DNA of 64,000 nucleotides from Galerina marginata (Eukaryota; Basidiomycota; Agaricomycetes; Agaricales; Galerinaceae). Of this stretch, positions 35,359-48,162 are shown in pieces; the stretch's first letter is position 1; each line of letters opens with the position of its first letter. The stretch spans positions 1-64,000 of the forward strand of contig JAECYW010000016.1 of assembly GCA_023014335.1 (NCBI GenBank), in the 5' to 3' direction. The notes under the pieces are model-generated. The model ran no database searches. It saw only the letters and a list, made by a program, of their open reading frames with translations, and was not told the origin of the DNA. A program made the translations under genes and the position numbers.

Positions 35359-35719
35359 ATGTGTTTCATACCCACCATACCAGTGTAATTTCTCAGAATA
35401 TCATGCCTTTCCTTATGCTTTCATCCTTCTTTTGATCGATTTAACTACACTACGATTCTCCCGTGGAAACCTCTTCAAGCCATACCTGGGCGTTCTCCAG
35501 TTCCGACCAGAAAATCATGATGATCTGATCAGGGTATAATTAAAATACACTGGAAAATGGACTTCTTTGACCTCAACCTTCTTCGCGAAACACCATTCAG
35601 GCCGTCAAGCTATTCATGCTTGTACTTCATGAAACCCGGGAATACAGCTATTTTCTTGGCAGTAAACACCGATAAAGGGTACAACAAAAATAACATAGAG
35701 AAAAGATTAAATTACTCCT

Positions 35720-37808
35720 TTACCCGTGTAATTCTGCAATAAGATCCGCCAGGCCATCCAATGCGGTCTCACTCGCTACTTGTCTTTGAGTACCGTCCAT
35801 CACCGTTTCAACTCGTTGTAGCTCAGCAACGAGGTGAAGAGGCGGGGTCATTGGGGAAAGTTGGTCGTTGAACACGACGTCGGGGATATCAGGTGTAGCT
35901 GGGGACATTACATCTGATCCGGTCCAAGGTTCTATTGGAAGAGACGTTACGGAACGCGGACTTGCCGGTTGACTGTTCAGATCACTGGAAGATCCAGGCG
36001 AGGATGGCGTCGGCGAAGTAGACTGAACCGACATATGGCTAATTGGCAATAACGGTGTAGCCAGCTCCATTGACTCCTCACCATCGCTGGATTCCAGCAA
36101 GTTCGGGCCATGTATCGTCTAACAAGGGAGAAAGGGATGGGAAGTAATCTAAATTGGCGGATGAGTAACATACCTCGTCCTGGTCAGCGTTGCCAGCTCC
36201 TTTTAGGCGTGCTATTTCTTCGAGAAGCTCGGTTTCACGAGCCGCAGCGCTCGCACGCGTTGCCTCGAGTTCTCCGCGAAGGACATGCTCCGATTGCCTT
36301 AGTCTAAGACAAGGAACCAGTTCAATGCGATGATCTTTGATCGTTTCAGGTGAAGATAACCTACTGATTACACTCGTTCTCCAGAGAAAGCACCAGACTT
36401 CCAACGCCGGTAGTCTGATCGTTGTCGATAAATCAGATACTGCGCTGAAAAACCTAAACAGGAACTTACTTGTATAGGGACCGTCCTTGATACTTTTTGA
36501 CAAAGTAAAATCCTTTCTTCTCTGAAAGCGTTAATCTTATCTCCCAAGCCTCGTATCTGCCGATTCGAGGTCGGTAATGATCTGATGATTATCACCAAAA
36601 GATTCTGTGAACGATAAGATTATGATACTCAATGAGAGTAAGCCAGACCTCACCACGGTCGTTTGTCCGACGAGATACATCGTCGCGCTCAATAGGTTGC
36701 GATGGTGCCCGGTTCTTCCATAGCGGCTGTGTCTATTCCTTGTTCTGATCCATTTCTACGACCACCTGGTGATGATCCAGCATTGGGTGTTATATCTGAT
36801 GAATTTGATATCGAGGCGGCTCGAGCATCCTCAAGCTACATAAAATTTGATTTAATCACCCTATATCAGCGACGTAGAAAGAAACATACCCTTTTGAACA
36901 ACGACTTGATCTCAACCTCCAAAACTTCTGTTTCGAGCGAGCGTAAGATCAAGGATAGATATGACTTGGTCGCTGTTCATCGGTTCATCTCTGACGTTGG
37001 TCAGTTCGCTTTCCAACTCTAAGGGAACACCGGCATGGTCTGCATGAGCGGCACACAATTCTAGTTCCGCTTCGCGCCGTGAAAGCTTCGCCTCGATAGC
37101 GAGCACACGCGCCTCGGCAAAAGCAAGACTCTGGGTATGAGATTTTCTCTCTTTGTCTCTTTCTCGCCGCAGGCCATCGATGATAGAAGCGGCATACAGC
37201 AGCAACTCATCGTCGTCCAGACGTTCTGTTCTGTTTAAAGGGTTTCTCTAGGAAAGGATCTGGCGGTGTAAATGTCTGAATAACATTTTCACAACGTCAA
37301 AGCGAATCTGACGAACCTGTATGACTTGAGATATTGAATGTGACTACGGGGCCAATTTCGGTATTCGTTAAACGATTCGACTAAAATGCGGGGTAATTTA
37401 AATGGTTACATGGTAGTTAAACACTCGAAGTACGTCCATAACTCACCCACCTTTCTCAACTAGCTCATGAACGGCATCTCGCATATCGTCTCGTTCCCGC
37501 TCCGCCGACTTGACTACGTCAGCGTAGAGGCGCAATTGGTCACTAAGTCGCTCCATTTTATGCGACATAGGCCGCGATTTCTTGGACGTGACTATTCTGA
37601 ACAGCGTCCAATGTGTCTAAGGAGGTCACCAGGCGAGACTGCAGCACTGAAATTCTGGCAGTATACGCCGAAAGACGACCCTCGAGTAAGCTGATCTAAA
37701 GGTTGAATTGGGTTAAACGATATAAAAAAATTGATTTCCATGTTTAAATTCACCAACCTCTTCGTCCTTCTTTCCCAATAATTCCTCAAGATCGATTTTG
37801 TGTGTCAT
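35720..37808 (-). CDS. Coiled-coil protein, ten exons (three apparent one-base breaks)
   Basis: Exons: 37808-37758, 37695-37451, 37380-37313, 37247-37031, 36972-36890, 36835-36654, 36604-36470, 36414-36365, 36303-36174, 36118-35720. Phases agree at every junction and give 518 residues if one base is dropped at each of 37570-37573, 36718-36720 and 36543-36545. The protein is a chain of amphipathic heptads (ISLLEGRLSAYTARISVLQS, RREAELELCAAHADHA, LRGELEATRASAAARE, ETELLEEIARLK), so a long coiled coil. A Ser/Pro-rich tail follows (SVQSTSPTPSSPGSSS) and the C-terminus is LADLIAELHG. No catalytic domain, signal peptide or membrane segment is seen. It may be a cytoskeletal or scaffold protein, but I do not recognise the family. 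The breaks fall in G/C runs, favouring sequence error over decay. Confidence 0.68.
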
Positions 37809-37929
37809 TCTACCGTTCAAAAAAAGGCCTGCCTAGGTTCGCGGTCGGGATTTTCAAGATAAAGCCAGGTTTTAAACAAGTACTGTAGACATGAGAAGTG
37901 TTATCAACGGGATAATGCTAGGATTACAC

Positions 37930-38220
37930 CTGGAATGGGTTGAAATTAACGTTCATCGTCGACAATGCCTGGAGCCTGGATGTCTGACCATGGTTCAACA
38001 GTTTCGCTAGGGTTAGGGCAAGCAATATCTGGCACGTGGGACAACTGGCCGACGGTCCGGGGTAACCTCGTGATACTCTACAAACAAACAGCATCAAAGT
38101 GATGGCGCTGACCGACGATCGACTCACCCAAACAAGGTTCACCTCACCTGGCACCAACAACGGCCAGTCGAGTGTCTTATCATCTTAAATTCCAGCAAGC
38201 TCCTAAGGACCCTAAGTTTA
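37930..38220 (-). other. Possible 3' exons of an unidentified minus-strand gene
   Basis: Two segments splice neatly: one ending PLLVPGEVNLVW before GTGAGTCG, and one after TTTGTAG reading SITRLPRTVGQLSHVPDIAC and on to APGIVDDER-stop. I could not follow the gene further 5' (38.2-38.7 kb), where plus-strand frames also look partly open. No family recognised. Confidence 0.35.
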
Positions 38221-38739
38221 GTGCGGAACCTAAATTCGAAACCTTTATTCTCTATTACTCTCATATTTCACGGTGCGTTTCAACCTCAGGCAGAGCTGGA
38301 ACTTTAACCTCGCTTTTCGTTAATTCAGTCTTCCGTCATATCGCCAAGGGTCCAGGAATTCAGCTATTATACCTCTCGGCTACGAAGAACAGATTGCCAC
38401 CAGGAACTTCGCCGCTTGAGCGTGCCAAGGCTAGTTATCCTAACGGCGTTCTGAAGCTTACCCAAGTAGGAATGAAATGACTGTATAAGATCCAGACCTT
38501 CCTCTATATTCTAGCAGGGAAGTTTGGCGGAATTTCGAACGTGCTAGCTTACGAAGGAGCATTCGAATCATCTCAAGGCTTTCTCGGACCGCATCCTATC
38601 AATATGCACCTGCTTGAGGGACCGAAATATCCTCTATCGTCTGCAACTGGATCCGTTGTTTTCTCTTCGATTTCGAATGTCGACACCGCCTGGGGGACAT
38701 GAATGGGGAGAACGGACAGCTGACTTTGCTCTCCGTGAC

Positions 38740-40680
38740 TAATTCACAATTTCACATATGAAGAACGAAGGGCCTTTTCTATATCGCTCGAGGTGGTCGA
38801 CGGATCATATGCGGTAGGTCCTTGCCATCGATTATACTCAACCAGATCAGGCTCGGTGATAATCGATCTTTCAGGCCGCCAATCTACGCTTAAATGCCTG
38901 TTATCCCACTTTCTTGTGGCCTGGAGTAACATGCGCTGTGTGTCGTCACTTTGATTCCGTTCACGATGTCAAGGCTTGGCCGTGCCTCACGACCTGCAGG
39001 CGTTTTTTTTCCTGACTGCCCGGTGCATAGTCTAAAGTGGCGCGTTAGTTACATTTACTCCGGCCATAAACTCCGAATGGCAATCTGAAAAGGATGGGCT
39101 AATAAGGCAGTCAAGACTGGCTCTCCCTCAGTGACGTTCGTCGGATGTTATGGCCCAATTAACCGCTGATTCAGACAGACGAGGTTGATGTATATGATCC
39201 GTTCCCTGCAGGCGGGGCAATCGATCCGAGTCCAGCGTAGCTTCTGAAATGGAGCTGCATGAGCCGCACATCGCTTTCAACTGCGTTAGAAGCAGAATAC
39301 TTCCGAACACAACCGTACGATACACTGGCGTAGCCTAATGCGCACTACATCTCGGGAACCGTTCTATAACGCTTTCCGATCTTCATACACTGTGATTTCG
39401 TCGGTGCTAACGTCAAAGCGGGGTATCAGAAGTCTGGGTTTGCATCGAGTTTTTTTCGTAGGTTTCGACGAACTCTGGATCGGATTTGGGTTGTTCCTGG
39501 GTTTTTGACGTCTGGTCCATCTGGCACTGGGCTATTGTCCTTTTTCTGGTCTAAATGGCTCTAGACGTCTTTGGACTGACGACCACATGTCGGGAGGAGT
39601 ACTTTCTTTTTTAGCCTCTAGTTTTCTGGCCAGTTAACGATAGGGCTTGAAGGAAGGTTCCCCGAAACGAACTGAGATCTGTTTACAACCGATATCGAAC
39701 ATGCCCAACTGGTGTGGACGTGGTCTGAGAAATGACTGTCCTGCCCTTGAGCCAATCGCAAGGGCATCGTGATGGGCTGTGACGACTTCTGGGGCGTTGA
39801 CTTTCAATCCACGAATACTGACTGCGTATTTGTCCAAATCCGTAAACCTGAGCGCCCGTAATTTCACAAACCCTAAATGTGTGGACATAAGACTCTTAAT
39901 CTCGCCCTCAACTTCTCCGTGTGTCGGATGTGAAAACCATTGGTCTTCCAAGGGTTTGTTTTTTGTTCGGGTGTTTCCACCTAACCTGTGTCGTCCAGTA
40001 CCGGGAACTCGCTCTGCCTTGTGTGCTTCTCCAAACTCGTTTACCGCACATGCCCTCGTTTTCCAAGTGGTCGACATCAGAAACGTGGAATGTGGGCTTA
40101 GATCCGGTTGGGTATTCTATTGCGGGCAGGCATCGAGATCACCGATATTTGCTTCGATGGCGAGGTCATCCCCTCTCTCCAAAAATAATGCTGGGGGCTG
40201 GTTCTTATCTGCCTATCGAAAGTTGGCAGACTAGACCAGCTGTCTCGTCACATTCATGTGCAGCACAGCTCCTGTGATCGATAAGCTTACGACCTACAGA
40301 TCTGTTTTTCCGTCACCGATGCAACAAACTTGTTCTCCTTGGATATCTCAGTCAAAAGCCTCAGTCTAATACGACCCTCTGCTTGTTAACGCGACACTGC
40401 TAAATTCTTGGACCAGTTATTATAATTCAAATTGAATTTTCTTTGAGTCTGGGCCTTCCGTAAATCCACAGGGCAACATTCCGATATCAGCGGCTATTTT
40501 GCGTCTGGTAACGAGGTTGAGACGTTGACGCCTCATTAGCCCAAGCAAGAGTGCCACATCGCGATACCAAGGGCCAAATTTTAATTTTTTCTGATGCATA
40601 TATCTACCTTTTCGCACATATGGCAGCGTCAACGTTATGGGGTGCGGTGTTTGGCATCTGCGAACTGTGGTGATCACGGC
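38740..40680 (-). other. Coding-like island on the minus strand, hypothetical
   Basis: Minus-strand frames at 38744-38932 (WDNRHLSVDWRPERSIITEP), 39128-39325, 39634-40077 (147 codons, LRALRFTDLDKYAVSIRGLK) and 40420-40677 (TLPYVRKGRYMHQ, VTRRKIAADIGMLPCG) have protein-like composition. They could be exons of one or more unrecognised or decayed genes. I could not connect them through splice sites. The overlapping plus-strand frame 39779-40234 is the competing reading. Confidence 0.3.
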
Positions 40681-43600
40681 GAACCCACCGGCATGATCCT
40701 ACGTTACCATTAATTTCTGCCAATGTCCATTAGACTTGCCGAAGAGCGGAATCCCGTTGAAGGACCCTTGTGGCTGGTTCTCAACATACCCCTGGTATCT
40801 TTCGGACTAATGATGATTCAGATTCGCTTTTTTGTCCACGAACTGCGGCCTTAGAATAGTAAAACATCGTCAGAAGGAATTCACCCACTCTTGGCTTCAA
40901 TTCCGTATCAACAGGCGTACAACCAACGCCGGAACATGACTGCGATGCATGGCATCCCGCATACGGCGATAGAGAAAGAGGTCAGGGGACATATAGCAGA
41001 TTCTCTTAGGATCAATTCCTCTAATGGACAGTCCATTGTCTTTGAATGAAGCGTCAGTGTTCTTATTTGCTCAATCCAACGGAGATGAACCGCATTTTTT
41101 CAACAATGTTCGTTGAGAAACTCGTATTTTTCTCTTCCCAAAAACACTGAAGTGATGGTCAAGGTTGTACCACGGTGCGGACTGACGACAGCGACGATTC
41201 TCGACAGTGATAGTTCAAAAATTTCCTACTTCCAGAATCCAAACAGCCCAAGGCTCTGGAATCGTTGCTTGGTTAATGTACGAGTCGACCAGTATTAATT
41301 AGGCGTTGCATCGACGTCGACGTCCCGAGGACATTGTAGGTTCGGAACTTTGTATGTTATTTCCGATTATCTACCCCTCATCAGTGTCATTCCAATCTTC
41401 TAATAATTTCGTATGGCTTATCGTCTGAATAAAAACTCTCGCAACTACGTGTTTCGCAGTACCGAATCAACTTAGGGTATATATAGCATTCATTCACGGC
41501 CGAAAACCTGAAGGTATTTGAAAGATATTGAGAGATCGATACTGGAAAACAGTCTGACGTTAAATGTAGGAAGAGGTCTTATTCGATTCAGCACTCGCAG
41601 GATGTGGAAATACCGAGGGTTTCTGGCGGGATTAACAGAACGTTACGAACATCTTTAAGTCAAGAGTGTTTCGCCAATATGCCATCTTATAAGGTTAGTT
41701 AAATCAGCAATCAATCAGACTGGGAAAAGCGCCATAATTTCGGACGAAGATTTCGTTACCCTTGTGTTAATATTATGGAGTGATGCGCAATGTACGAGTT
41801 TGGGCAAATTTTTTTAATTATACTGTGACACAACTGTATGTATCTTTCATACGGGCCGCTTCTAACCTTCAATCTGCCAGCGCGATCTTGGGTGAAAGAA
41901 TTCGTCTCCCTGCGATAAAAGGTCAAGTTTCTCTCCGTGGAAATGCGGTGAGAAACCCAAATATCTACCCGCGAGGTGAACTTTCGTAAAGAACCATCAA
42001 GCCTGCGGACCGGGCTTTTGTACCTAACCGCTGCGCACGGACCAACTCCGTAGATTTATAATCGGAGCCTAAAATAAATTTCTTCTTCTTTACAGTCACC
42101 TCCTTCGCCGTCTGACTACAATGCTCCTATCTGAGGGAATCATTGTACGTCGGCAAAGTGAGAAGACTAACCACTCGGGCGCAGTTCTGGGCATGCCGTT
42201 CATCGTCTATTCTCTACTGATAGAGTGGCTAATCAGAATTGGGTACAAATTCCACTACCTCCTCATAGTACGATTGTAGGAAGTATCCGCGTATAATGTT
42301 GTCTTTCCAAAGCCACAGCATACCTCCTACACCGTTTCGAACGCCTTATATGCCCTAATCGTCGCCTATTTGGTCTTTATTAGCGGCCCTGCTGCAGGTC
42401 CTTGACGCTGAGGTAACAGTCATGTGTCGAACGCCGGGCGTCAACTTCCTGATTCAGTTGGGGAAAATGCAAAGCAACCCCACATCCCTCATGAGTTCGT
42501 GATTGTGTGACGAGAAAAACACTGAATTGCTGCGTAGGTCCACCTGTTTCGAGCATCCACAGCAAGGCGACCGGTGAGACTTCGATACATATTCCAAGAA
42601 GGAAATTTGAAAGATTTCGGGGTCGGCTATGTTGCCTTATAATTCCGGTTTGGGGTCGCGTTGATGGGAGAACACCCTGAACTTTTGAAGCCGACGTCAT
42701 TTGTGTAGGGATTCTCGTAAACGGTTCTGTTCCAGATCTACCTTTCCTTTACTGAGAGAACAACGGTTGTAAGTGGGTTTGAACGACGGCGGTGGATGCA
42801 TGCGAAATCGATTTTGTCTGTCCTGCCGTAAGGAATCATTGATGTTCAGCGCTTTAGAAACTGACGGAGATAACGACATCGATGTGCGACTGCAAATTGG
42901 AAGACAGCGAGTCGGGATCATCGCCGGGCTTTTTCGGCGGAAAGAAATGATAATTACCAGCCTTGTCGTCAGAATGGACAGGATCTGACTCGTGGAGGAG
43001 GCATGGCCTGGGTAACCCGAATTACTTCTGTGATGACGTCCTAATATGCCTGATATTTGAGTTCCCTATTTTCAGCCACCTTTGAAGCGTTGAATCTGCA
43101 CCAAAGGTAGAGACGATTCGGAACGTAAACATCCGAGGTGGCATTAAACCACTGCCATGAATGTCAACATTTCTCGAACACTTGACACCCTTAACAACGG
43201 GTCAAAGTCCGGAATGAGGTCTGATAAGGTGGATTTCCCCCTCGCGCCACTGACAACATTCACAGTACACCTTCCGCTCGACTCACGAGCGGAGTCCGCA
43301 AGCCATATGTTTGGCGCACCCTTCACCCCGCAGTGCAGATATTGCGAACTAAGACATCCGGAATCCATATTTGATTCGAACAATATCGTTAAAGTTATGG
43401 AATGATGTCCGTATCACCGTCACCCCGCAAAACACTGGTCAGGGCGGTTGAGGTGAGAAGACAGTTCGGATGTCGAGTTTCTGCATTTGGATTCCGCAGA
43501 ATATTTCGTCCTTTGCCCTGACGCTGACATTGGGAAGATGAAACTGGAGAATAATGGGAAACGGATATAACACGGAAACTCCGCTTACGGCACCACTACA

Positions 43601-44136
43601 AACAGATACGAAACTTTATTTCAACACTGATACGGTAGTCCCGACGGGATTCTTTTTGTGCTGGCAGCGTTGGTGGGTGTGCTGGTGAGTTGAATTTGAC
43701 GGAGAAGAATCACGAGAAACACGGGAAGCAGAAGGAACAGCGTCCTAAAATAGCAGCATCCAATGTCATATGTCGGTCCAAACTCTTTATTTGGACCGAA
43801 ATGTATCGGGCCAATCCGCCAAGCCAGAATTAATCCGTATTCGCTGTATCACCGGAATTCACGTTACGGCTAATATATTGGATCACGTTCAAAACGATCC
43901 TTTCATGCCGGAAATTCTAGCGCTGCCACTGAAACTAAACCTTCTTGGTCTTCCGTACCTTTTTTCGGCGAGGATAGCCACGAGATGTCTCGCCAGTCTT
44001 AATCTGTTCTGAACCCATAAGAGACAGCTAGCATCCACCCTTGTCTCGGGTTCCTCTCATGCCCTCACCCAGCCGGAGTCTCTGCTTTCCCTACCTGTGT
44101 CTGGGTCAACGTTGACCTCGATCGTCTCGACGCGCC
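40681..44136. other. Interval with no gene recognised
   Basis: Only short scattered frames, for example minus 42380-42700, none with a domain or plausible exon chain. The right end is the 5' flank of the Zn2Cys6 gene. Confidence 0.4.
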
Positions 44137-45759
44137 ATGGACTCGTCCAGGACACCCCTGAGTCCTGGTAGTAATAAACGGCGGCGTGGTTCACCGTCGG
44201 GAGACCTGCCGATGGGTTCCCAAAGTCAGCAGCAGCAGCACTCTCTTCCCTCAATACGACAGCTTGCTTTTTTACCTCCTTCGTCCTCGATGCCCCAACA
44301 TTTATCCTCAGACTCCTCGTCATATCCATATTCCACAACCTCGCATTACCCGTCGCACCTGAGCCGGGTCGACACGGGTTCTTCGCATGGTGTCGGCGCT
44401 GCACCTCAACGTGAAGGGGGAGCTTATGTTGGTGGTGACTCTGAAGGCGATGACTTAGACCAACGCGGCCCGCCCAAGAAGAAGCGGCGAAGACAAGCCT
44501 TGAGCTGTACCGGTGATTACATTCATCCTTCGTAATACGTGTCGTCTTCATTAATGCTGACTGGCTCTATTCACGGTTCTCTTATCGATTCGATTGACCT
44601 TTTTTTGTTCATGATCTCAACCCTCGTTCTTCATCATCATCTGCCACTTTGTCCTTGTGATTTCTATCACGCGCATGACATTAGAGTGCAAACGGCGCAA
44701 GATCAAGTGTGATAGGTGGGCTGACTGATTGCGGCGCGGTTTTGATTCTTTTTACTGACAACCTTTCATCATTCACTAACAGGACGCAACCCTGTGCGCC
44801 ATGTACACGCCGAGGAGAAGAGGCTGGGTGTCAATGGCATATCGTCGAACCAGTGTAAGTTTAAGTTTCCTGCCTAGGATTCGTTTACCTCAAAGAATGT
44901 GCTTTAGGGAGAAATACGCGACCAAGGCCGAATTCGATGATCTCAAGTCACGCTTTGAAGCGCTCTCAGATCTCGTTCAACGGCTTCTCCCTTCTGCAAC
45001 AGCGGCTGGACTTCCGTATTACCCAATGGGTGTCTCGCCGGGCATGCCAGGAGTCGCTGGAGAGGCAGTGCAGGCGTATAACTCTGGGACGTCAGGTCCT
45101 ATTGGGTATTCGTCGATGATGCCACCACCCCCACCTCAACCTCCGCAACCGCAGCAGGGATATGGTCAACACTTGGAGACTTCGTCCCAGGCAACGAATC
45201 GTTACATGAAGCCAGAAGGCACTCAGTCTCCGACGCGTCATGTCCATCAATCCTTAGGCGGCGTCCCAAGCACGTCTCCCATCATATCTTCGGCGCTACA
45301 CAACCCTTCCTTATCGCGCCATCGTCTCGAAAACTCTCCGACATCAGCGGCTGCAACCGTGAAGAACTCACCCCTTTCACTGGCGTCCATTACCACTCCT
45401 TATCATCCGGATTCATCATCTCAGCTTCAACAGGCCCAGTCAAAAAACTACCACGCGCAGACGCTCATTCTGGGCGAGCGTCTGCGCCCCGGATCAGAAG
45501 ACCCAATGAATATTTTCGCCAAGACTCGTCCTCAATCGGCACAGGAGCATCAACTGGCGACTCCGCTAACACGGAGATGTACCTCGATAGTTCCGCGCCG
45601 CCGCCGCCGACGGGTTCCGCACCTCCGTCGTCTTACCACATTCAGTCTGGTCCTTCGCGACGGGTTAGTGATCCGCCCACGCGCTCGCTTATTGTGCCGT
45701 CAAGGGACGACGATAGGTCCCGCATGAGCAACTTTCCATCTGGTGGTCGTGATCGATGA
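44137..45759 (+). CDS. Zn(II)2Cys6 fungal transcription factor (one apparent frame break)
   Basis: Exons: 44137-44512, 44685-44715 (31 nt), 44783-44854, 44908-45759. The binuclear cluster is spread over three exons: C124-x2-C127-x6-C134-x5-C140-x2-C143-x8-C152 with KRRKIKCDR between, an exact match to the fungal Zn2Cys6 pattern. It is preceded by a basic PPKKKRRRQAL nuclear-localisation-like stretch and followed by the usual linker and coiled coil (KYATKAEFDDLKSRFEALSD, LVQRLL). The rest is Pro/Gln/Ser-rich and no fungal-specific middle homology domain is visible. Near SEDP the frame changes. Adding one C to CCC at 45502-45504 gives NEYFRQDSSSIGTGASTGD and a tail ending SNFPSGGRDR, 443 residues in all. 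Left uncorrected, the frame yields an unlikely Arg-rich tail to 45727. It should bind CGG-type DNA sites; the regulon is unknown. Confidence 0.82.
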
Positions 45760-46460
45760 CAATGCTGAGGACGCTGCGACATTATGGTCGTTCGTCAACA
45801 TTTATTTTCTCGGCAGCCATATTCGCCGAACAACATATCAGATGTCCTTTGCATGTGGTCCGAATTTCCGCATCGACATTGACGTGACCGCCATACCCAG
45901 CGCGCTATCAATTCCATCATTAAGTATCAACATTCATAACCTTCGTTCCTATTCAGTGCACTATATTCGTCATTCTATGTGTTCTGCCGTCATCTCAAGT
46001 CGCATTTATAACCTGAATCTGCCGACAATTCACCACCTTGTTGATATGTGAGTGCCTGTAATCCTTGGGTCGCCTTTGGTCCTAACTAATAGCAATGTAC
46101 CTATTTACAGTTAAACCCTCAATAGCCGCTCATTAACCTGTTGGTTTCATTAATCGGAGCGCACGTCGAATTTCCGCACTCACTACCGATACCCACTCAC
46201 TTCGTCGCTCCTCGTCCTCTTCATTCCCGGAATTCATGGACATTATTTTTAGTATAGCGAGCATTTGTATGCATTTGGCTTTTCGTTCGAGTCACACTTT
46301 TCATTGATCGTATGCATGGACATACTGGCGGCGCATTCCCAATCACATCGCATCTCATCTGATCTAGCACATTCCATATCAATAAAGTCGAATAATATTT
46401 AATGATCTATCTACTTGCATCTCGCTATCAATTATCCAAAAATTCATTATCAATTGACCA
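45760..46460. other. Convergent 3' flanks, no gene recognised
   Basis: Lies between the stop codons of the convergent Zn2Cys6 and membrane-anchored genes; AT-rich 3' UTR-like sequence (AATAAAG near 46381-46387). Confidence 0.5.
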
Positions 46461-48075
46461 TTACTCCCATACCAATTTACCGCGTTCGTCGACTGTAGCT
46501 TTCATGCCGCCACTTGGTACTTTACCACTTGACTTTCCGGAGAACTGTTCGACCATCTTGGCATGCTCCAACTCCCGTTTGTGTTTAGCTAACCTGGCCA
46601 ATCGCTCAGACTCGGCCTCCGCCTTGGCTGCCTTTTCGTCTTCCCGCTTCTGTGCGTTCTGTCGCTGTCGTTTCGTCATCGTTTCGGGGGCCTTTTGAAC
46701 ATGCGGCTGAGCCGAGGTCGATGGCACGACCCGTTCTATTTGTGAGGGAGGAAACGTGCCAGAAATGAGATAAATGATAAGACGAGAATAGAGAGAATCG
46801 CGTACTTGAACGTTTGCTTGTTACAACACCCCATCCATCGTCTTCGCCATCTGCGTCGTTTTCGCCCCCATCTGTGACCACACGGACATCTTCATAATCT
46901 CCCCAGGAGAACCCAGTTGCAGGTCTCTCGTTTGGAAGAGGCTGTACGCGCATGACCCGGGACAGGGTAGGGAAATCTGACGTCTCAAGCATGCTGATAA
47001 GAGCAAAAGGTAGATACGAGAATTCAATCAGTCAGCTGGCCAGAATAAATGGATAAAACAAACGCAACTCGTCAACGCCCGTTTTCCTAGGCTTCGGCAG
47101 TAGTTTCTCAGCGAGTGTTCTTCGGTTTTCGCCTGAGCCTCGGGTGACGTTTACATTCAGCAGGAACGATTCGTCCTCAGTACTGGTGCTCATCCTGCGC
47201 TCCACGGCTGGCGAAGAATTACCGGTGACAGAAGGCGTTATCCCCGCATCGCTCGTCGTGGGGTCTGCTTCTGCGGAGAGTGCACTGCTATCAGCGTCCG
47301 TTGCCGTAGGGCCGCGGCGATGCGAACCAACACGCGTCCAGGAGCTATCAGTATCCAGGGACGCCGTAGATTGTTGTTGAGGTCTCGTGAGCGCGGCAGC
47401 AAAGGAGGATGCAGAGGCAGCTGGCGGCGGCTTCTGCGGCTGCTGAGACGGAGTCTGTTGACGTTTCGCATTCTTTGTAGGAGCCGCCTTGACAGATGCC
47501 TCAGAAAGATAGTCCACTGAGGATGAGATTGTCTGTGTGGGCCCTAGCTCTGGAGTCGCCGAGGCGGCCTTGCTTTTCGCCTTCTTCTTCGACTTTTTGG
47601 GCTTAAGTGCCTCTGCGGCCAGTCCTCCAGCAGAAAGCTCCGTCCCTGGAGGCGATGCTGGCGTCGCGTCGAACTGGCCTGGTATGGCTTCCGCAAACTC
47701 TACGGCGCGTGCTTGCGCAGGTTGTGGAAGCTGAGATTGCGATTTGCTGGCAGAAAGTGTCTCCGAAATATCGCCAGAGGGCGCACCCTTTCCTTGCTTC
47801 TTCTTCTTTCCCTTCTTTGACGCTGTTGCCTGACTGTCCGCTGCGCTGACAGCATGTGCACCGAACGTGGACGTAGCGGCGGGGCCTAATTGGGTATAAC
47901 CGAGACCAATGGCTCCGGCAACAACAATGGCGGTCAAGGCCACTTCCGAGGAGATGTAGCTTTGTGCAGAGCCCCATTTTGAAAGTAATAAAATAAAAAG
48001 AGCGTAGGTGATGTTTTCGGTGGGAACGTATACGGATGAGAGAGCTGCAGTTGACGTGGAGATCCACTGGCACAA
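46461..48075 (-). CDS. Membrane-anchored Lys-rich conserved fungal protein, three exons
   Basis: Exons: 48075-47069, 46993-46806, 46735-46461; about 489 residues. The N-terminus has two hydrophobic segments (ITYALFILLLSKWG and ALTAIVVAGAIGLGY), then a disordered region with Lys clusters (ASKKGKKKKQGKG, KPKKSKKKAKSKA). A conserved C-terminal part follows: KTGVDDMLETSDFPTLSRVM, GFSWGDYEDV, DGWGVV, then a basic coiled coil (TKRQRQNAQKREDEKAAK and ERLARLAKHKRELEHAKMVE). This order recalls uncharacterised basidiomycete proteins, probably at the ER membrane with the bulk in the cytosol. I do not know a function. No in-frame ATG exists before the hydrophobic segment: 48075 is a TTG and a stop lies further up. 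The true start must be in an unseen 5' exon or hidden by a base error. Confidence 0.72.
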
Positions 48076-48150
48076 CTCGCCTAATCCAGGTTGATTGCAC
48101 GTGCTGCCCGCGACGGCGTGCTATCACAACAGATCAAAATAACGCGTCGC

Positions 48151-48160
48151 TATTTATAAA
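48151..48160 (-). promoter_or_regulatory. Possible TATA box upstream of the membrane-anchored protein gene
   Basis: Minus strand reads ATTTATAAATAGCG about 75 nt above the first coding-like codon. Its relevance depends on where the gene really starts. Confidence 0.3.
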
Positions 48161-48162
48161 TT

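Noticed and set aside
45577..45727. Arg-rich tail of the Zn2Cys6 protein
   Set aside because: It arises from reading past the CCC break at 45502-45504; the alternative frame continues the Pro/Ser-rich style of the protein and ends SNFPSGGRDR.
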